Shown here: positions 21,036-32,800 of the stretch, piece by piece | How the letters are laid out: every line of letters starts with the position of its first letter | Position numbering within the stretch: position 1 is the stretch's first letter | DNA from: Metaphire vulgaris | Taxonomy: Eukaryota > Annelida > Clitellata > Crassiclitellata > Megascolecidae | Direction: 5' to 3' | NCBI GenBank assembly: GCA_018105865.1 | Contig: CM030870.1 | Coordinates: 4,420,120-4,484,119 of the forward strand | DNA: 64,000 nt | Notes under the pieces: model-generated | What the model was told of the DNA's origin: nothing | The model's input: only the letters and a program-made list of their open reading frames with translations | The model's database searches: none | Translations under genes and position numbers: made by a program

Positions 21036-21163
21036 CAATGGCGGCTCCACCGGGGGGCCAGAGGGCCCGTGCCCCCTATTGGGAGCTTGCCCCCCAGTGG
21101 TCCCCCTGTTGGGACCCTATACTTAATGCTACATACACTTGCCAAATCCTAGAGCCGCCACTG
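21036..21163. mobile_element. Short hAT-like element, CAATGGCGGCTCC family
   Basis: Ends CAATGGCGGCTCCA and the inverse of CAGTGGCGGCTCTAGG; flanks GGGGGTAG and GGGGTTAG match 7/8. 128 bp. Confidence 0.8.
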
Positions 21164-21427
21164 GGGGTTAGGGGACCGTGGAAGGAAATGAAGAAATAAT
21201 GTATAATGTATTAAATAAATAAATAATAAATTTGAAATGTGCAAAAATCGCAAAAATTGTCGTGTTTTGAGAACCGCTATTCTGCAGGGGTCTGCTCACA
21301 CGAAACGTCTTAAGCTTTGACTTTGTAGAAAAATTACAAGTTTCAAGATACAATATTCCCTATTAGCTGCAACTATGAGTTCCGATTTTGATATTAAAAC
21401 AGTTAATGACCTTAGTCAATGTAGGGC

Positions 21428-21711
21428 CTGTGGCGGTTCCAGGATTTCTTGGTGAGGATGAAATGAATTCATAGGAAATTGGTGGGGGATGAAAAGAGGA
21501 GGAAAATATCTATAAACTGCCGAAAAAGGCTTACAAAAGGGAAATTTCCCCTAATTTTGCTACACTTTTTTACCCCGAGAAATAGGTTGACAAGCAAAAA
21601 AAGTTCATCCGCAGTTTGTTCCCGTAGTTTTACTAGACTTTTACCCAAAAATAGCTTTCACAAGCAAAAAACGTCCGGTGGGGGACTCGTCCCCACGTGG
21701 AACCGCCACTG
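21428..21711. mobile_element. hAT-like element, GTGGCGGTTCC family
   Basis: Ends GTGGCGGTTCCAGGATTTC and the inverse of CAGTGGCGGTTCCACG. Two copies of the shared word (TTGACAAGCAAAAAAAG at 21588; ACAAGCAAAAAACG at 21660). Weak 5/8 duplication. Confidence 0.75.
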
Positions 21712-21779
21712 TTTAAGGATAAATAGCGTAATAAATCGCCTGTACATTTTGACTTTGATCCAGTCATATGATGATGTTG

Positions 21780-21783
21780 CTGT

Positions 21784-21819
<36 letters not shown>

Positions 21820-21840
21820 CGACGATGATGATGATGACGA
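21780..21840. repeat. (GAT)n microsatellite
   Basis: Imperfect GAT/GAC units; the Asp-run frame through it is an artefact. Confidence 0.9.
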
Positions 21841-22106
21841 CAACATATGCCTATATTTGCATAATTTCGATTAATTTACATTTGCTTTTGCAGCAATTTT
21901 GACGAATTTTGCATATCTTGCAGCAATTTTTGATGGTCTATTCTGGATATTAGAAGAGGAAATTTTTCAGAACGTCGCTCATTTTCTATTCATTACATTT
22001 AGAAAGTCGAGTGCATGATATGGTCGAACGGTCAATGCAAGTGACGTCACAGCGTGGATGCGGACCTGCTTCAGCTTGGACTTGATGACAGAAGGTTGGT
22101 CACAGC

Positions 22107-22575
22107 CATGGGCGCCCGCACATTGAGGCAAGAGGGGGGCACTGGAAATACAAATACCAATATTTCACTGTGAAATTTGAAAACCTTGCTGAAAAAATTA
22201 ACCGTGACCATTGTGTTAAAATGTGTTTTGCCCAATCCTGGAAAAATTTATGTAATGTAACCGTGACCATTGTGTTTTGCCTTTCCTGCTGGTAATGCCT
22301 CCTAAACTTTCATGTAAGCGCCAGTGTTTTGCCCTGCTGGAATTAAGGTCCGAATTAAGGTCCGAGTGGGCCGGGGGGCTGAAAAAAAGGTCGTCACCTA
22401 TACCGAAAATCTCTGACAAGCAAAAAAAAGATTATCTCCTTCCAAATCGTGCTGCAAATCGTGCTGACAAGCAAAAAAAGGTTATCTCAAAATCGGTGGG
22501 TCTATTTTCATGATGGGCCGGGGGGCTACAACCTCCTCAGCTCCCGCCTTAATATGGCCCTGGTGGGCACCCATG
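22107..22575. mobile_element. hAT-like element, CATGGGCGCCC ends
   Basis: Ends CATGGGCGCCCGCA and the inverse of CATGGGTGCCCACC; flanks GTCACAGC and ATCACAGC match 7/8. Contains two copies of TGACAAGCAAAAAAA (22414 and 22465). Confidence 0.82.
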
Positions 22576-23189
22576 ATCACAGCCGTGCAATGCAACAAAG
22601 ACTTGGTTTCGTCGTGTGATAGATTTTACACAGTCACATAGCTCCTAGCCTCCTATTATCTTTTGTCACTTGCTAGACTATGATGGGGCGCCGCTGAGAT
22701 CATAATCCTACCGTCCGTTCTACGCCTGTTATTCAATTTCAAGGTGGACCGATTTGCAAAACAGATTCGCAGACTGTCTAAAATAGCGGACTAATTATCT
22801 CACCAGATGGCTTCAACGGTGGAAGCGCGGACAATGTTCAAAATAGCGAAGATCAGGAATGAAATGAGAAGGCGCATATCGAATAGATATATCAAAGGCG
22901 CTGTATAAATTAATTGCTACGAAGATGAATTTCGATTTCAATATTCAACTGTACATTTAACCAGGGACTGTTTTAAGAAAAATTTATCACTGCGCTATAC
23001 TCTGAAAATTTGTGGACGTCCGCGCAAAAACAAGCAACAAAGGTCGTCCGAAAAAATGTATCAATGCACAAAGCACAGACAATTGCATTTTACCGCTGCA
23101 CATTTTCATTTTATCACTGCACATTCTGTGCATCACTGCACGTTAAAACAGGCCCTGCATTTAACCGCAAGTTATCATCGTCTGTAGAG

Positions 23190-23460
23190 CGGGAAGTTAG
23201 CAGAGTGGTAACGTTGGACGATGGAGCAGAAGCTCGCGGGTTCGAGACCCGCAGGAGCCCTAAGGGCGACTCAGCCTTCATTCGCCAGATGGCGATGGCA
23301 ACTGAGTAGCGGATTAATCCGCGGAGTAAACGGGCACATTGCATGAGAACCCTGACCCCGTATCGTGTAATCTGCACCAGTCGCCTGGCTGAGGGCCTTG
23401 GAAACGGAGATCAGCTTCACCCTAGGAGCCTTGAGAGCTCTGGGAAGGACTTAACTATCA
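23190..23460 (+). mobile_element. tRNA-derived SINE, nearly complete
   Basis: Head GTTAGCAGAGTGGTAACG (A box) and CGGGTTCGAGACCCGC (B box) with Ser/Leu-like spacing. The body has GACTCAGCC, CGCCAGATGGCGA and GGATTAATCC, ending GGAAACGGAGATCAGC. Other copies: 44745-45012 and 11905-12110 (both minus). Confidence 0.8.
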
Positions 23461-23537
23461 TCGGCTGCTCATGTCCCTTGGCTGCGTTTTAATTGTTCTG
23501 GCTCTGTCGGTTCGATCGCACTAAATGCAAATGCACC

Positions 23538-23721
23538 CAGGGGCGGCGCTAGAGGAGTGGGTCCGCGGGTCCGGACACACCGAACCTCGTGCAGGGCCAC
23601 ACAAGCAATTCGTGCAAATCCGCAGAGAAATTTTGATTGGGGGCGGGGTAGTCTGAGCCGGGTCCTGGTTGTGTAGATTGCATTAGACCCACCCAGCCAA
23701 CAAAACCCAGCGCCGCCCCTG
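23538..23721. mobile_element. hAT-like element, CAGGGGCGGCGCT ends, perfect duplication
   Basis: 184 bp with inverted ends CAGGGGCGGCGCTAG / CAGGGGCGGCGCTGG and identical 8-bp flanks AATGCACC at 23530-23537 and 23722-23729. Confidence 0.92.
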
Positions 23722-23771
23722 AATGCACCTCCTCACACTAAAGCTCGCTTAAATGCCATATTGCCAATAGA

Positions 23772-23772
23772 T

Positions 23773-23862
<90 letters not shown>

Positions 23863-24048
23863 GTAGTAGTAGGAGGAGGAGGAGGAGGAGCAGCAGCAGC
23901 AACAGTATACTCATCATCATTATCATCATCATCATCATCATCTTCATCATCATCATTTTCTCTTTTTTTTAGTAATTGATGATAAGGTGATTAAGGCATT
24001 ACATTGCAATATTTATAATGCTAATACAAAATAGTTCATGATGATAAC

Positions 24049-24135
<87 letters not shown>
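23772..24135. repeat. Compound microsatellite: (TAG)n, (GGA)n, (TCA)n, (TTA)n
   Basis: TAG units 23773-23870, GGA/GCA 23871-23901, TCA 23911-23955, then ATT 24050-24101 and ATC 24102-24135. Reading frames across it are homopolymer artefacts. Confidence 0.95.
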
Positions 24136-24415
24136 TATAACTGAATAACTAGATGCCAATTGTCCTCACCAGACATCACAGCTGATAGAAAGATGACTCC
24201 ATGAATCACTAGAATGATTCCTAAGACAAGTGGAATCCGTTGATGAATCGCCGTATACATGACTTATCAGTAGATGTCGGCGGATGAATTCGCAGATAGT
24301 CGGAAAACTTCCTTCTGTCTCGATTCCACAGCAGCTGTCCAGTCACGGAAACTTTCTGAAAGAGTCTGTCACGACAGATTCGCCTTCATAGATGCTGTAT
24401 TTTCACGGCCAGTTA

Positions 24416-24417
<2 letters not shown>

Positions 24418-24468
<51 letters not shown>

Positions 24469-24520
24469 TGATTTTAAGTGGTTTAGGAGACTAAGTAAGC
24501 CTGTGTGAAAACCACTGTTC
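24418..24520 (-). mobile_element. CR1-like LINE 3' end with (ATT)n tail
   Basis: Complement reads GTTTTCACACAGGCTTACTT, then CCACTTAAAATCAC and (ATT)n at 24467-24418. Same end as 26215-26270 and 7918-7985. Confidence 0.65.
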
Positions 24521-24562
24521 CTCTATAATATTCTCTAACACTATTAATTTCAGTACAAGGCT

Positions 24563-24887
24563 TAGTGGCGTAGCCATTGGGCGTCTGGAGGTCAAACCTC
24601 CTTGGCTGCCGGCGAAAAAACTTTTTTAATGTGTTTCCATACATTTTTTATTTTCGGACGCAGTTTTGGGGGTCAAGCCCCCTTGGCTGCCGACACAAAA
24701 TAATTTCTAAGCGCTATAGATTGTTAAGGTGTAAGGTGACGACCTTTTTTGCTTGTCAGCACATTGCTTGAAAGGAAAAAAGTACAGGAGGAAAGATGAG
24801 GATGACCTTTTATGCTTGTCAAGATTTTTCGAAGTTGGTTATGATCAAAAACAAACTCCCCTTCCGGAAATCCTGGCTACGCCATTG
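24563..24887. mobile_element. hAT-like element, AGTGGCGTAGCC family
   Basis: Ends TAGTGGCGTAGCCATTGG and the inverse of CAATGGCGTAGCCAGG. Two shared-word copies: GACGACCTTTTTTGCTTGTC (24740) and GATGACCTTTTATGCTTGTC (24801). Close relative at 47724-47983. Confidence 0.8.
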
Positions 24888-26147
24888 GTGCAAGCCATCG
24901 CCGATCAAAACCCTCCTCGCATTGTAGCATTGGCGTAGTTGCGGGTGGCACGGGGTGCCGCTCGACCCCCGGCCTGTTCGGGCCAGGACCGGTCGTGAGA
25001 TTCGTCCAACACCGGTGAGTAATTTGGGGGCGGGGAAGGGGCGGTTGAGGTAGTATTAGACAGAAGAAAACGCACAAGACAGGAGCCTTTAAAGCGTTTG
25101 AGGCGTGACTTTCGGGGGCCCCTGCAATTTTTACGAGCGCAACGTTTTTGAAATGTCTTGACGAGCAAAAAAGGGCATCCGTATATATCTTTGCCTCTTC
25201 AAATGGCCTGACGAGCAAAAGCAAAACAAATACTACTTAAGAATAAGAAAAATGAAAACTCTTGAATATCCGAGGCCGGCGGGGCCCCTGCGGCCGGCGG
25301 GGCCCCTGAGGCCACAGGCTTTGCAGGCCCCACGCGCCGGCTCTGCCCCCTCTTGCACTAATGTGCAGGCGCTCGTGCAAGATATCGCCGAGTAGACCTA
25401 CTTGCTGCAAGATTTTTACGATTCCACTTAAGGAATAGTAGGCTAACACATAGTATAGCAGGTAATAAAGTTACCTTGGCAAGCTTTGTCGCGTTATGTT
25501 GTTGCCAATTGTTGCGCGTTCCCTCTTCTGGTCTTAGGATCGGTCGAGTTTCCTCTTCGAATTCACAGTCGAAGAAATTGCGCAAAATAAAGAACAGCTT
25601 TTGAAATGCCTCTTCTGCGCATGCGCCGACGAAACATAGGCCGCTCGACGAGTTCACTAAAGTCACTACTTATATAAGGACCCGGAAAAGGAGGACAACG
25701 AACGGAGAGAGGGTGGAAGGAAGGAAGGCGGGGTGGCAGGACAGATAAGCGAGGGGAGGATGACGCGGTGTCACGTAGACATGACGTCTACCCGCCGTCC
25801 TGAGAGTGTCTGCCTGCGCTGTATCTGCCGACTGCTTCGACGATTTCTGGACTCGATCGATCTACCGCAGAACATAAAACAACCGCCTACGCAGATAGGA
25901 CACCGCACACCCACCCACCCATCCACTTCACGTATTTACCTCTCCCCCTCCTTTTTTCTCTCTATTTCTCTCGCATAGACGCAGTTATACTTCTACTATT
26001 GCTTAGCCAGGATTCAGGGATGTTAGTCCTTGACCTTGGTCCTGGCCTTAAGGACTCCTTAAATGGACCAGTTTCAAGTCCTTGGCCTGGTCCTGGTCCT
26101 GGCCTTGAGGGCTGAGTCCTTGGTCCTGGTCCTGTCCTTGAGGGTTA
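24888..26147. other. Element fragments and a possible TATA promoter, no gene resolved
   Basis: 24920-25230 is a partial hAT-like fragment with two TTGACGAGCAAAAAA-type words. 25260-25345 is GC-rich GCCGGCGGGGCCCCTG repeat. TATATAAGG at 25672-25680, followed by purine-rich GGAGAGAGGGTGGAAGG, resembles a core promoter, but no exon was recognised downstream. 26015-26145 is a TCCTTGG/CCTGGTCC-rich array that resumes at 28240-28300. Confidence 0.4.
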
Positions 26148-26215
<68 letters not shown>

Positions 26216-26842
26216 TGATTTTAAATGATTTAGGAAGCTAAGCAAGCCTGTGTGAAAACCACTGAAGCAACTCTCCGCATTCAGTAACCTAGTTTTCCCA
26301 CCTCGTCCAAATTGTTCCATTTGCCTAGAAACCCTTGTGCCAAAAATGTTTCTTTCTTGGACCAACTCTCTGCTTAAACAATTTGCATCTGTGTCCTCTA
26401 GTGCTGTTATAGTGTGCCAATGTAAAGAATCGACGTATGGCACATCTACTTTCTCAGTCATTATTTTGTACGTTTCTATCAAATCCCCTCTTTCCCTTCA
26501 TTTTCTAATGTTGTCAGTCCACAATATTGAAGTCTTTCTTCGTAGCTTAAATTATGGCATCAATTGACCATCTTCGTTGCTCGTCTTTGCACCTTTTTTA
26601 AAAAGCTCTATATCTTTTTTTCAAGAATGGATTCCATGCCTGAACACAGTATTCTAGATGAGGCCTTACTAATGACTTTTAAAGTTTTATGATTATATCT
26701 TTGTCTCGACTCACTGTTGTCCTTTTCATCATTCCCAACATTTGGTTACCCTTTTTGCTGCCTCCATGCATTGGTGTGATGGATTTATGCTTCTGTGGAT
26801 GATTACCCCCAAGTCTCTTTCTTTTTCTGTTGTGGTTAGAAC

Positions 26843-28006
26843 TAGACCTTACGCCGCCGACGCCGCGCCGCCGCCGCCGACGTTTTCTTTAATATAGGAT
26901 CGGCGCGCCGCCGCCGCCGCCGCCGAGAACATCGGCGTGACGCCGGCGTCCCCTGATATTTTCATGCAACCAGAGTAGGCCAACACTGTTGTAATACGTA
27001 GATAAAACTGTCTTTACCATATATAGTCAACATGTGCTAGCTAATTCAAAGCACAATTCAAAGCACGCGTTACTTAATTACTTCGCTTCATTCGTCTATC
27101 GAATGATATCCTGTATTGTTTACATTCTGCAAAATGGCCACGGCAAAGAAAGCGTTTTCGAAGAAAATTACGCGAAGACCTAAACAGATGCTAAAGTGAT
27201 GCTAAAATTAACTGTGCACAGTTGACTAAACGAGCAGTGAAACATCATAACTGAGAGCGTTTGTAGCTTAAATCCTCTTAGTTTAGTTTAAAATTAATCT
27301 TCTTAGTCTGATGTCGGCGGTGCTTTGTTTTCTAAGTTGGCACATAAACTTTTAAAAGTTTTCATTTATGGTCAATTTGGGATATATAATGAAGCAATAC
27401 AATTTAATAAACAGAACCGTGGCTAGGGGCGGGGGCAAGCTGCGCCGGGCGCCGTCTTAGTGGGGAGAGGGGGCACATTTTGGACATTATTTTTTAAGTT
27501 TTTATACCACCACTATCCACTTTCTGCGGCGTAAAATACAGATAAGTACAAAAGGTCATCACCGGTTTTGGGGCTGCTAGAGGCTATAGATTGCTACGTC
27601 GTGAAAGCTCAGATAAGCATAAAAAGGTCATCACCGGAATTTAGGGCGCAAAATTTGTACCTTACTCCGAGCGCCGAATACTCTAGCTACGGCTCTGTTG
27701 ATAAGATGTTTCTTAAACTGTATGATTTTATTTTTACTAATATTATAAGTTTGTTACATTGTTTTCAAATGAACCAAGTGACAAAAAAACCACGAGGATT
27801 GAACAAAACCGACGATATCATATGGTATCCTTTGTAGTCGCACGTATTGTACTGCATTAACCGTTTGTACGCCGCCGACGCCGCCGCCGCCGCCAATAAA
27901 GTCCACGCCGCCGCCGCCGATAAAATTGGTTCGGCGCGCCGCCGCCGCCGGTGATAAAGCGGTCACACGCCGCCGCCGACCCTCAGACCGTCGGCGCACA
28001 GGTCTA
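26843..28006. mobile_element. hAT-like element with GCCGCC subterminal arrays, inserted in the LINE
   Basis: Inverted ends TAGACCTTACGCCG and TAGACCTGTGCGCCG; identical 8-bp flanks GTTAGAAC at 26835-26842 and 28007-28014. Dense CCGCCG/GGCGCGCC arrays occupy ~110 bp inside the left end and ~140 bp inside the right. Middle is AT-rich, no transposase. Contains the smaller element 27412-27697. Confidence 0.88.
27412..27697. mobile_element. hAT-like element nested inside the previous one
   Basis: Ends CAGAACCGTGGCTAG and CAGAGCCGTAGCTAG; flanks TTAATAAA and TTGATAAG match 6/8. Contains two ACAAAAGGTCATCACCGG-type words (27549-27565 and 27618-27636). Confidence 0.82.
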
Positions 28007-28358
28007 GTTAGAACCTTCCCCCTAAAGAATATTCATTACCATTATTATATTTCCCAACATGCATTACAGAACATTTATCAATATTGAAAAGAATCTGCCA
28101 GTCCACAGACCACTGAAACAATCTTCTTAGATCTTCCTGTAAAATTTTTTGCATCATCCTCGGGTCTATATTTCTGCATATCTTTGTATTATCGGCAAAC
28201 TTTAAAATGTTGGATAGTAATCCTTCATCCATATCATTTGAGTTCTTGGTCCTGGTCCTGGCCTTGAGGGTTGAATCCTTGAATTGTCCTTGAAATCAGT
28301 CATGGCCATATGAAATCTAGGTTAAAGTGTATATGGTTGGTGAATGAATTCTAGGTTA

Positions 28359-28755
28359 GGGCTGTCCATTAATTATGTCAACAATTTTAGGGCAATTTTT
28401 GACCCCCTTTGTCAACAACTGTCAACTTTCAGTGACCCCCCTATAATTACGTCAAAAACTTTTGACCCCCTCCCTAAGATCAATGACAGGTCCCAATAAC
28501 AAGGTTATTATTTTTGGCGGTGATGACCATTTTTCTTCTTTTTTGCTCATAGTGTCAAAATTGGGTGGTGATGACCTATTTACCTTTTTTGTCACACTTT
28601 TTCCATTATAAGTAGTATTCCATAAAATTTCCTCTTTTTGATTATTTGTAAAAAGTGAAATTGTTGACGTCAACTTCTCTTGACGCCCCTCCCCTGTCAA
28701 CAAATGTCAAACTTTTTAACCCCCTAAATTGTTGGCGTAATTAATGGACAACCCC
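28359..28755. mobile_element. MITE with GTCCATTAATTA ends and TTA duplication
   Basis: Ends GGGCTGTCCATTAATTATG and the inverse of GGGGTTGTCCATTAATTACG, flanked by TTA on both sides, as in PIF/Harbinger-type elements. Same family as 11353-12341. GGTGATGACC words at 28519 and 28565. Confidence 0.8.
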
Positions 28756-29162
28756 TTATTTTTAGTCTGGGTGACCCCGCAGCGACAAATGGGAGAATAT
28801 CTACAGGCTATCAATTTGCCATCAACAGGCTCACAAATGACGATTGAAACATCTGCCTGTTCACGACAGTTTGTCCACTTGTAACCACTCTTTCAGAGAA
28901 TTCTATGCACACCTGCGACGCATTCTCCAGTGGAGCGTATAGTCTCTCAAACCGGAATCGTAATGCGCCCACATAGGGAAGTAATGTCAGATTCATTGTT
29001 GGAAACATTGGTTTATTTAAAATGCAGCTCTAAGCTTAATAGTTTGGTCTGTTTCATTCATGAAATGCAGGGGGGCTCGTGATGGGATAGACAAACTAGG
29101 TGGTTGCCTAGGGCGGCAAATGTCAAGGGGTGGCAAAATGACGTCGCTAAAAATATAGCGAC

Positions 29163-29413
29163 GCCACTTCGCAGCACCCTTTGAGTGCCTTCTCGTACGC
29201 CGGACCCCATGCCTGGAACGCCCTTCCACCAGCGCTACGGAACATAAAGTCGCCCGTCGCTTTCCGTAAACATTTGAAAACACATCTGTTTAATTATGCT
29301 TATAATAATTGACATAATTGACATTAATTGTAATGCGCTTGCTAACATTGATTGATTAGGCGCAATATAAATAGCTAATTACATTACATTACATTACATT
29401 ACATTACATTTGA
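29163..29413 (+). mobile_element. LINE 3' end with (ATTAC)n tail
   Basis: Reads SAFSYAGPHAWNALPPALRN then KHLKTHLFNYAY and stop, the CR1/Rex-like reverse-transcriptase C-terminus, then a short 3' UTR and (ACATT)n at 29378-29410. Confidence 0.8.
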
Positions 29414-29885
29414 CCTTGTGTCATTGCCGACTTAGTCAGAAGATGTTGTGGCCTAGAAACTGAGAAAATTAAACAAAAACCTCCAACAAAACACGCTGCA
29501 AGCATCCTATTATCCTATAACAAGGTCAGACAGTAACGTAGTGAGGCAGATAGCAGTGACGTCACAATATTATGGCTGCGCCGTAAATTAAATCTGGCCA
29601 ATCGAATCGTTGAAGAAAAAATTAAACTTTGAATGTTTGACGGTTGACACAGTTACAGGACGGATTTACTTCGTATTAAATGTATTACATGGTTAGAAGC
29701 TTTAGTTAATTTTTTAATCACGCAGCGAGAAAAACTGTCCGGTGCAGAGTATCGCAAAACGCAAAGCCCAGAGAGACTCGGGCATTAAAAAATACGAGTC
29801 GTATTAGGTCTAATATTATTCATACATGTATGCGCGAAATTTTTCCAAATTTAACAATAGCACTAGAAAGATGCTCGCTTCGCTC

Positions 29886-32800
29886 CAGACTTGGGTCAAT
29901 TACAATTATAATTGTAATTCAATTGTAATTAATTACATTTTGCCAATGTAATTGTAATTGTAATTGATCTGTGGAAAGTTCAATTACATGTAATTGTAAT
30001 TGTAATTGTCATGTGTGTAATTGTAATTGTAATTGAGCTATTGTAATTGTTTTACCCAATTACAGGAATGTGAGTTTTATAAGTTCTAATAGCTTATCAG
30101 TTGGCAGTTGCCATGAAAAATTTACTTATTTACTTTTTATTGCCTTTCAAATTGGAAGGGAACCAGCTTATTATTTGTCTACTTCCGGCGTGGCGCGGCG
30201 TCACTTCTTTTGTGAATAAACGTTTAATGCCAAATTGCCAATAAAGATGAGCGTAACTCAGGCCGGAGTTATCTGGAACTATTTTGAAAAGTCTGATGAC
30301 TCGAACAATGCCCTTTACAATGCAAATGTGAAAGTGAAGTGCCGGTCATGTGGCGAAATGGTATCATACTCGAAGAAGGCAACTTCGAATTTGTTGACAC
30401 ATTTGCAGGTTAGTTAAACTTTGTGTTACGGTTTGTTATTATTATTATTAGCTAGACGATTTCTATAGCGCAATAAGCATGGCAAAAGTGGCCAAAGACA
30501 AGAGCGCTTTACAAAACTACGAATATCCGATGGTAAATAAGTAAGTCTTAAGGTTACGTAGAAAAATTCCAAAAGAGTTTGTTGACATAGGCCGTAGCAT
30601 ATGACTTTGTTGAACTAATTTATGTTAATTATTTTAGACACTTAAGTCTACTTCAAATTGGCAAGTTGGATTACTGGCATACTGGGCGTGGGCGGCGGGT
30701 TGTTTCAATGGTATTTTTTGTTTACTTTAGCGTCATTTATTATTTTTCCAATGCATGGTTAAATGAGACACTCCTTTGTTAAATATTTTGGTAATGAACA
30801 ATAATGCTGCTTAAATGGCAGGATGACCAAGGGCATCGACAATTCGATGACTTGTTTAACAACTTCATTGTTACTCTATCTGATAATTATGCTTAAGACA
30901 AGAGTAACATTCTCCTGTGAATAAATAACTGGTTTTCTCCTCATTTACATTCCCTGTTATCTGTTCTTGTTAGCTGTTCTTCTATTTCAGCACAACTTTT
31001 AATGCAGATGCATTGCGAAATTACGGGCATATAATAAATGACCCTAAAGTTATAAATGTGCTATGGTTACTGGTTGATGTGTTGTTGTTGTGCGTTATTT
31101 CAGCGTAAACACTTAGTACAGTATCAGCAGTATCAAGGTAGCAAGAAACTTGTCAAAGCGGATAATGGCTGCAGTTCCAATCCTAACGGTTCTGTTATGG
31201 CATTCTTAACACCAGCAACAGTTTCTTGTAAGTACAAGCCAAACGACTCACGTCAGCAACGCATAACTGTGGCTCTGACGGATTTGATTGCTGGTAACTT
31301 GCTGCCTTTCTCGCTGGTTGAAAGTCAGGAGTTCCGATGCTTTATGGATGTTGTGGATTCAAGATACGTTATTCCATCCAGAAAAACTTTGTCCACTACA
31401 TTGATCAGTGATAGAAAGCAGTTCATTGAAAACAAGCTACGGGCCACGTTCAGCAAACTCGATACAGTTAGTGTAACTGTTTGACATTTGGACCAACCGA
31501 GGAATGCACTCATTCTTGGGGTCACAGTTCATTATATAGAGGACTGGAATCTTAGAAGTGGATTACTTGCTTGCAAGGAGTTCCATGGCCTTTCGTGGGA
31601 GAAAACATTGTGACCCATTATGATGAACTTATTGAAATATTTAACTTGGCGCAACAAAAATTTCCCATGTAGTGAGTGATAGTGCATCAAACATGATTAA
31701 AGCATTCTTGATAACTTTACCGCAGTTCACGGTTGACAGCTCGTGGGAGACAAACATCAACCCAACGATGAGGACAGTGATGAAGGTTCACTTGACGCAA
31801 TTGGTTTGGAAGAGGATACAACTGATCATCTACTCAGCTGCATACCCGAGAGACTAGCATGTTTTGCTCACACATTGCAACTGGTAATTAAAGACGGAAT
31901 AAAAGACTGCAGGCAAATTGAGAATGCCATAGGTAAAGTGGCATCCATAGTCAGTTCAATTAGAAGATCCACTGCTGCAACAGAGATCTTGCATGGATAT
32001 GATCAGTATCACAACGTCAGAGCTGCTAATGTGACCCGATGGAATTCTCAATTGAAAATGGTACGGTCCGTGCTCAGTCTTCCAGAGGAAAAGTTGAAGG
32101 AAGTCTTCAGAACATTAACAGGACCGGGAGCAGGAAGCAGAACATTCACCACTCTGGAGCGCACGATACTGACAGAATTTGTGCTGGTAATGGAGCCATT
32201 TGAAGAGGCCACAAACTGTGTCCAGGGTGAAGGTCGCGTAACAGTTTCTAGTGTCATTCCCGGCATACGTGGTCTTAGACACAAACTGACTTCATGCAAA
32301 TCGACTTACTGTAAACCATTAATCACTGAGCTGCAAACAGCACTCAACACACGCCTATCAAAGTACGAGTCCCATCCATTGTACATAACAGGTGCTGTAT
32401 TAGACCCACGTTTTAAGCTTCAATGGTGCGGCAAGATGAATTGGAAAACGTTAGGAGTACTACTGTTGTGAGTGAGATGCAGCTATATGCGGCAATATTT
32501 ATGCATCTGCTGGTTCACAAACTTTAGAGTTATCATCATCAACAGCATCTGAGAGTGTCAGTGCACTACAAACATCACAGGAACCACCAGCAAAAAGGCA
32601 AAGTTGTTCAGCTTTATGGACAGCCCTTCTAAAACGACCCAGTCGGATCACGATGATGCATTAGATATGCACCAAGAACTAATGGATTATTGTAAAACCA
32701 AGCTGCTGGATTACGACAGTGATCCGATGATCTGGTGGAGGTCGCATGCTTCTGAATTTCCAAAGCTGGCAAGGATGGCGCAGACTGTGCTGTCAATTCC

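Larger units (their letters stand above)
26148..28240 (-). mobile_element. CR1-like LINE fragment split by a nested element
   Basis: Minus strand. 28232-28008 carries reverse-transcriptase sequence (ILKFADNTKI, the YADD box changed to FADN, then LQEDLRRLFQWSVDWQILFN). 26842-26215 continues with KSLVRPHLEYCVQAWNPFLK and TRGHRCKLFKQRVGPRKKHF, the CR1-type C-terminus, in a broken frame. It ends with (ATT)n at 26214-26148. The insertion at 26843-28006 separates the two parts. Confidence 0.82.

Noticed and set aside
25672..25680. TATATAAGG as a real promoter
   Set aside because: No exon or transcript feature recognised downstream, so kept only as a remark in the region note.
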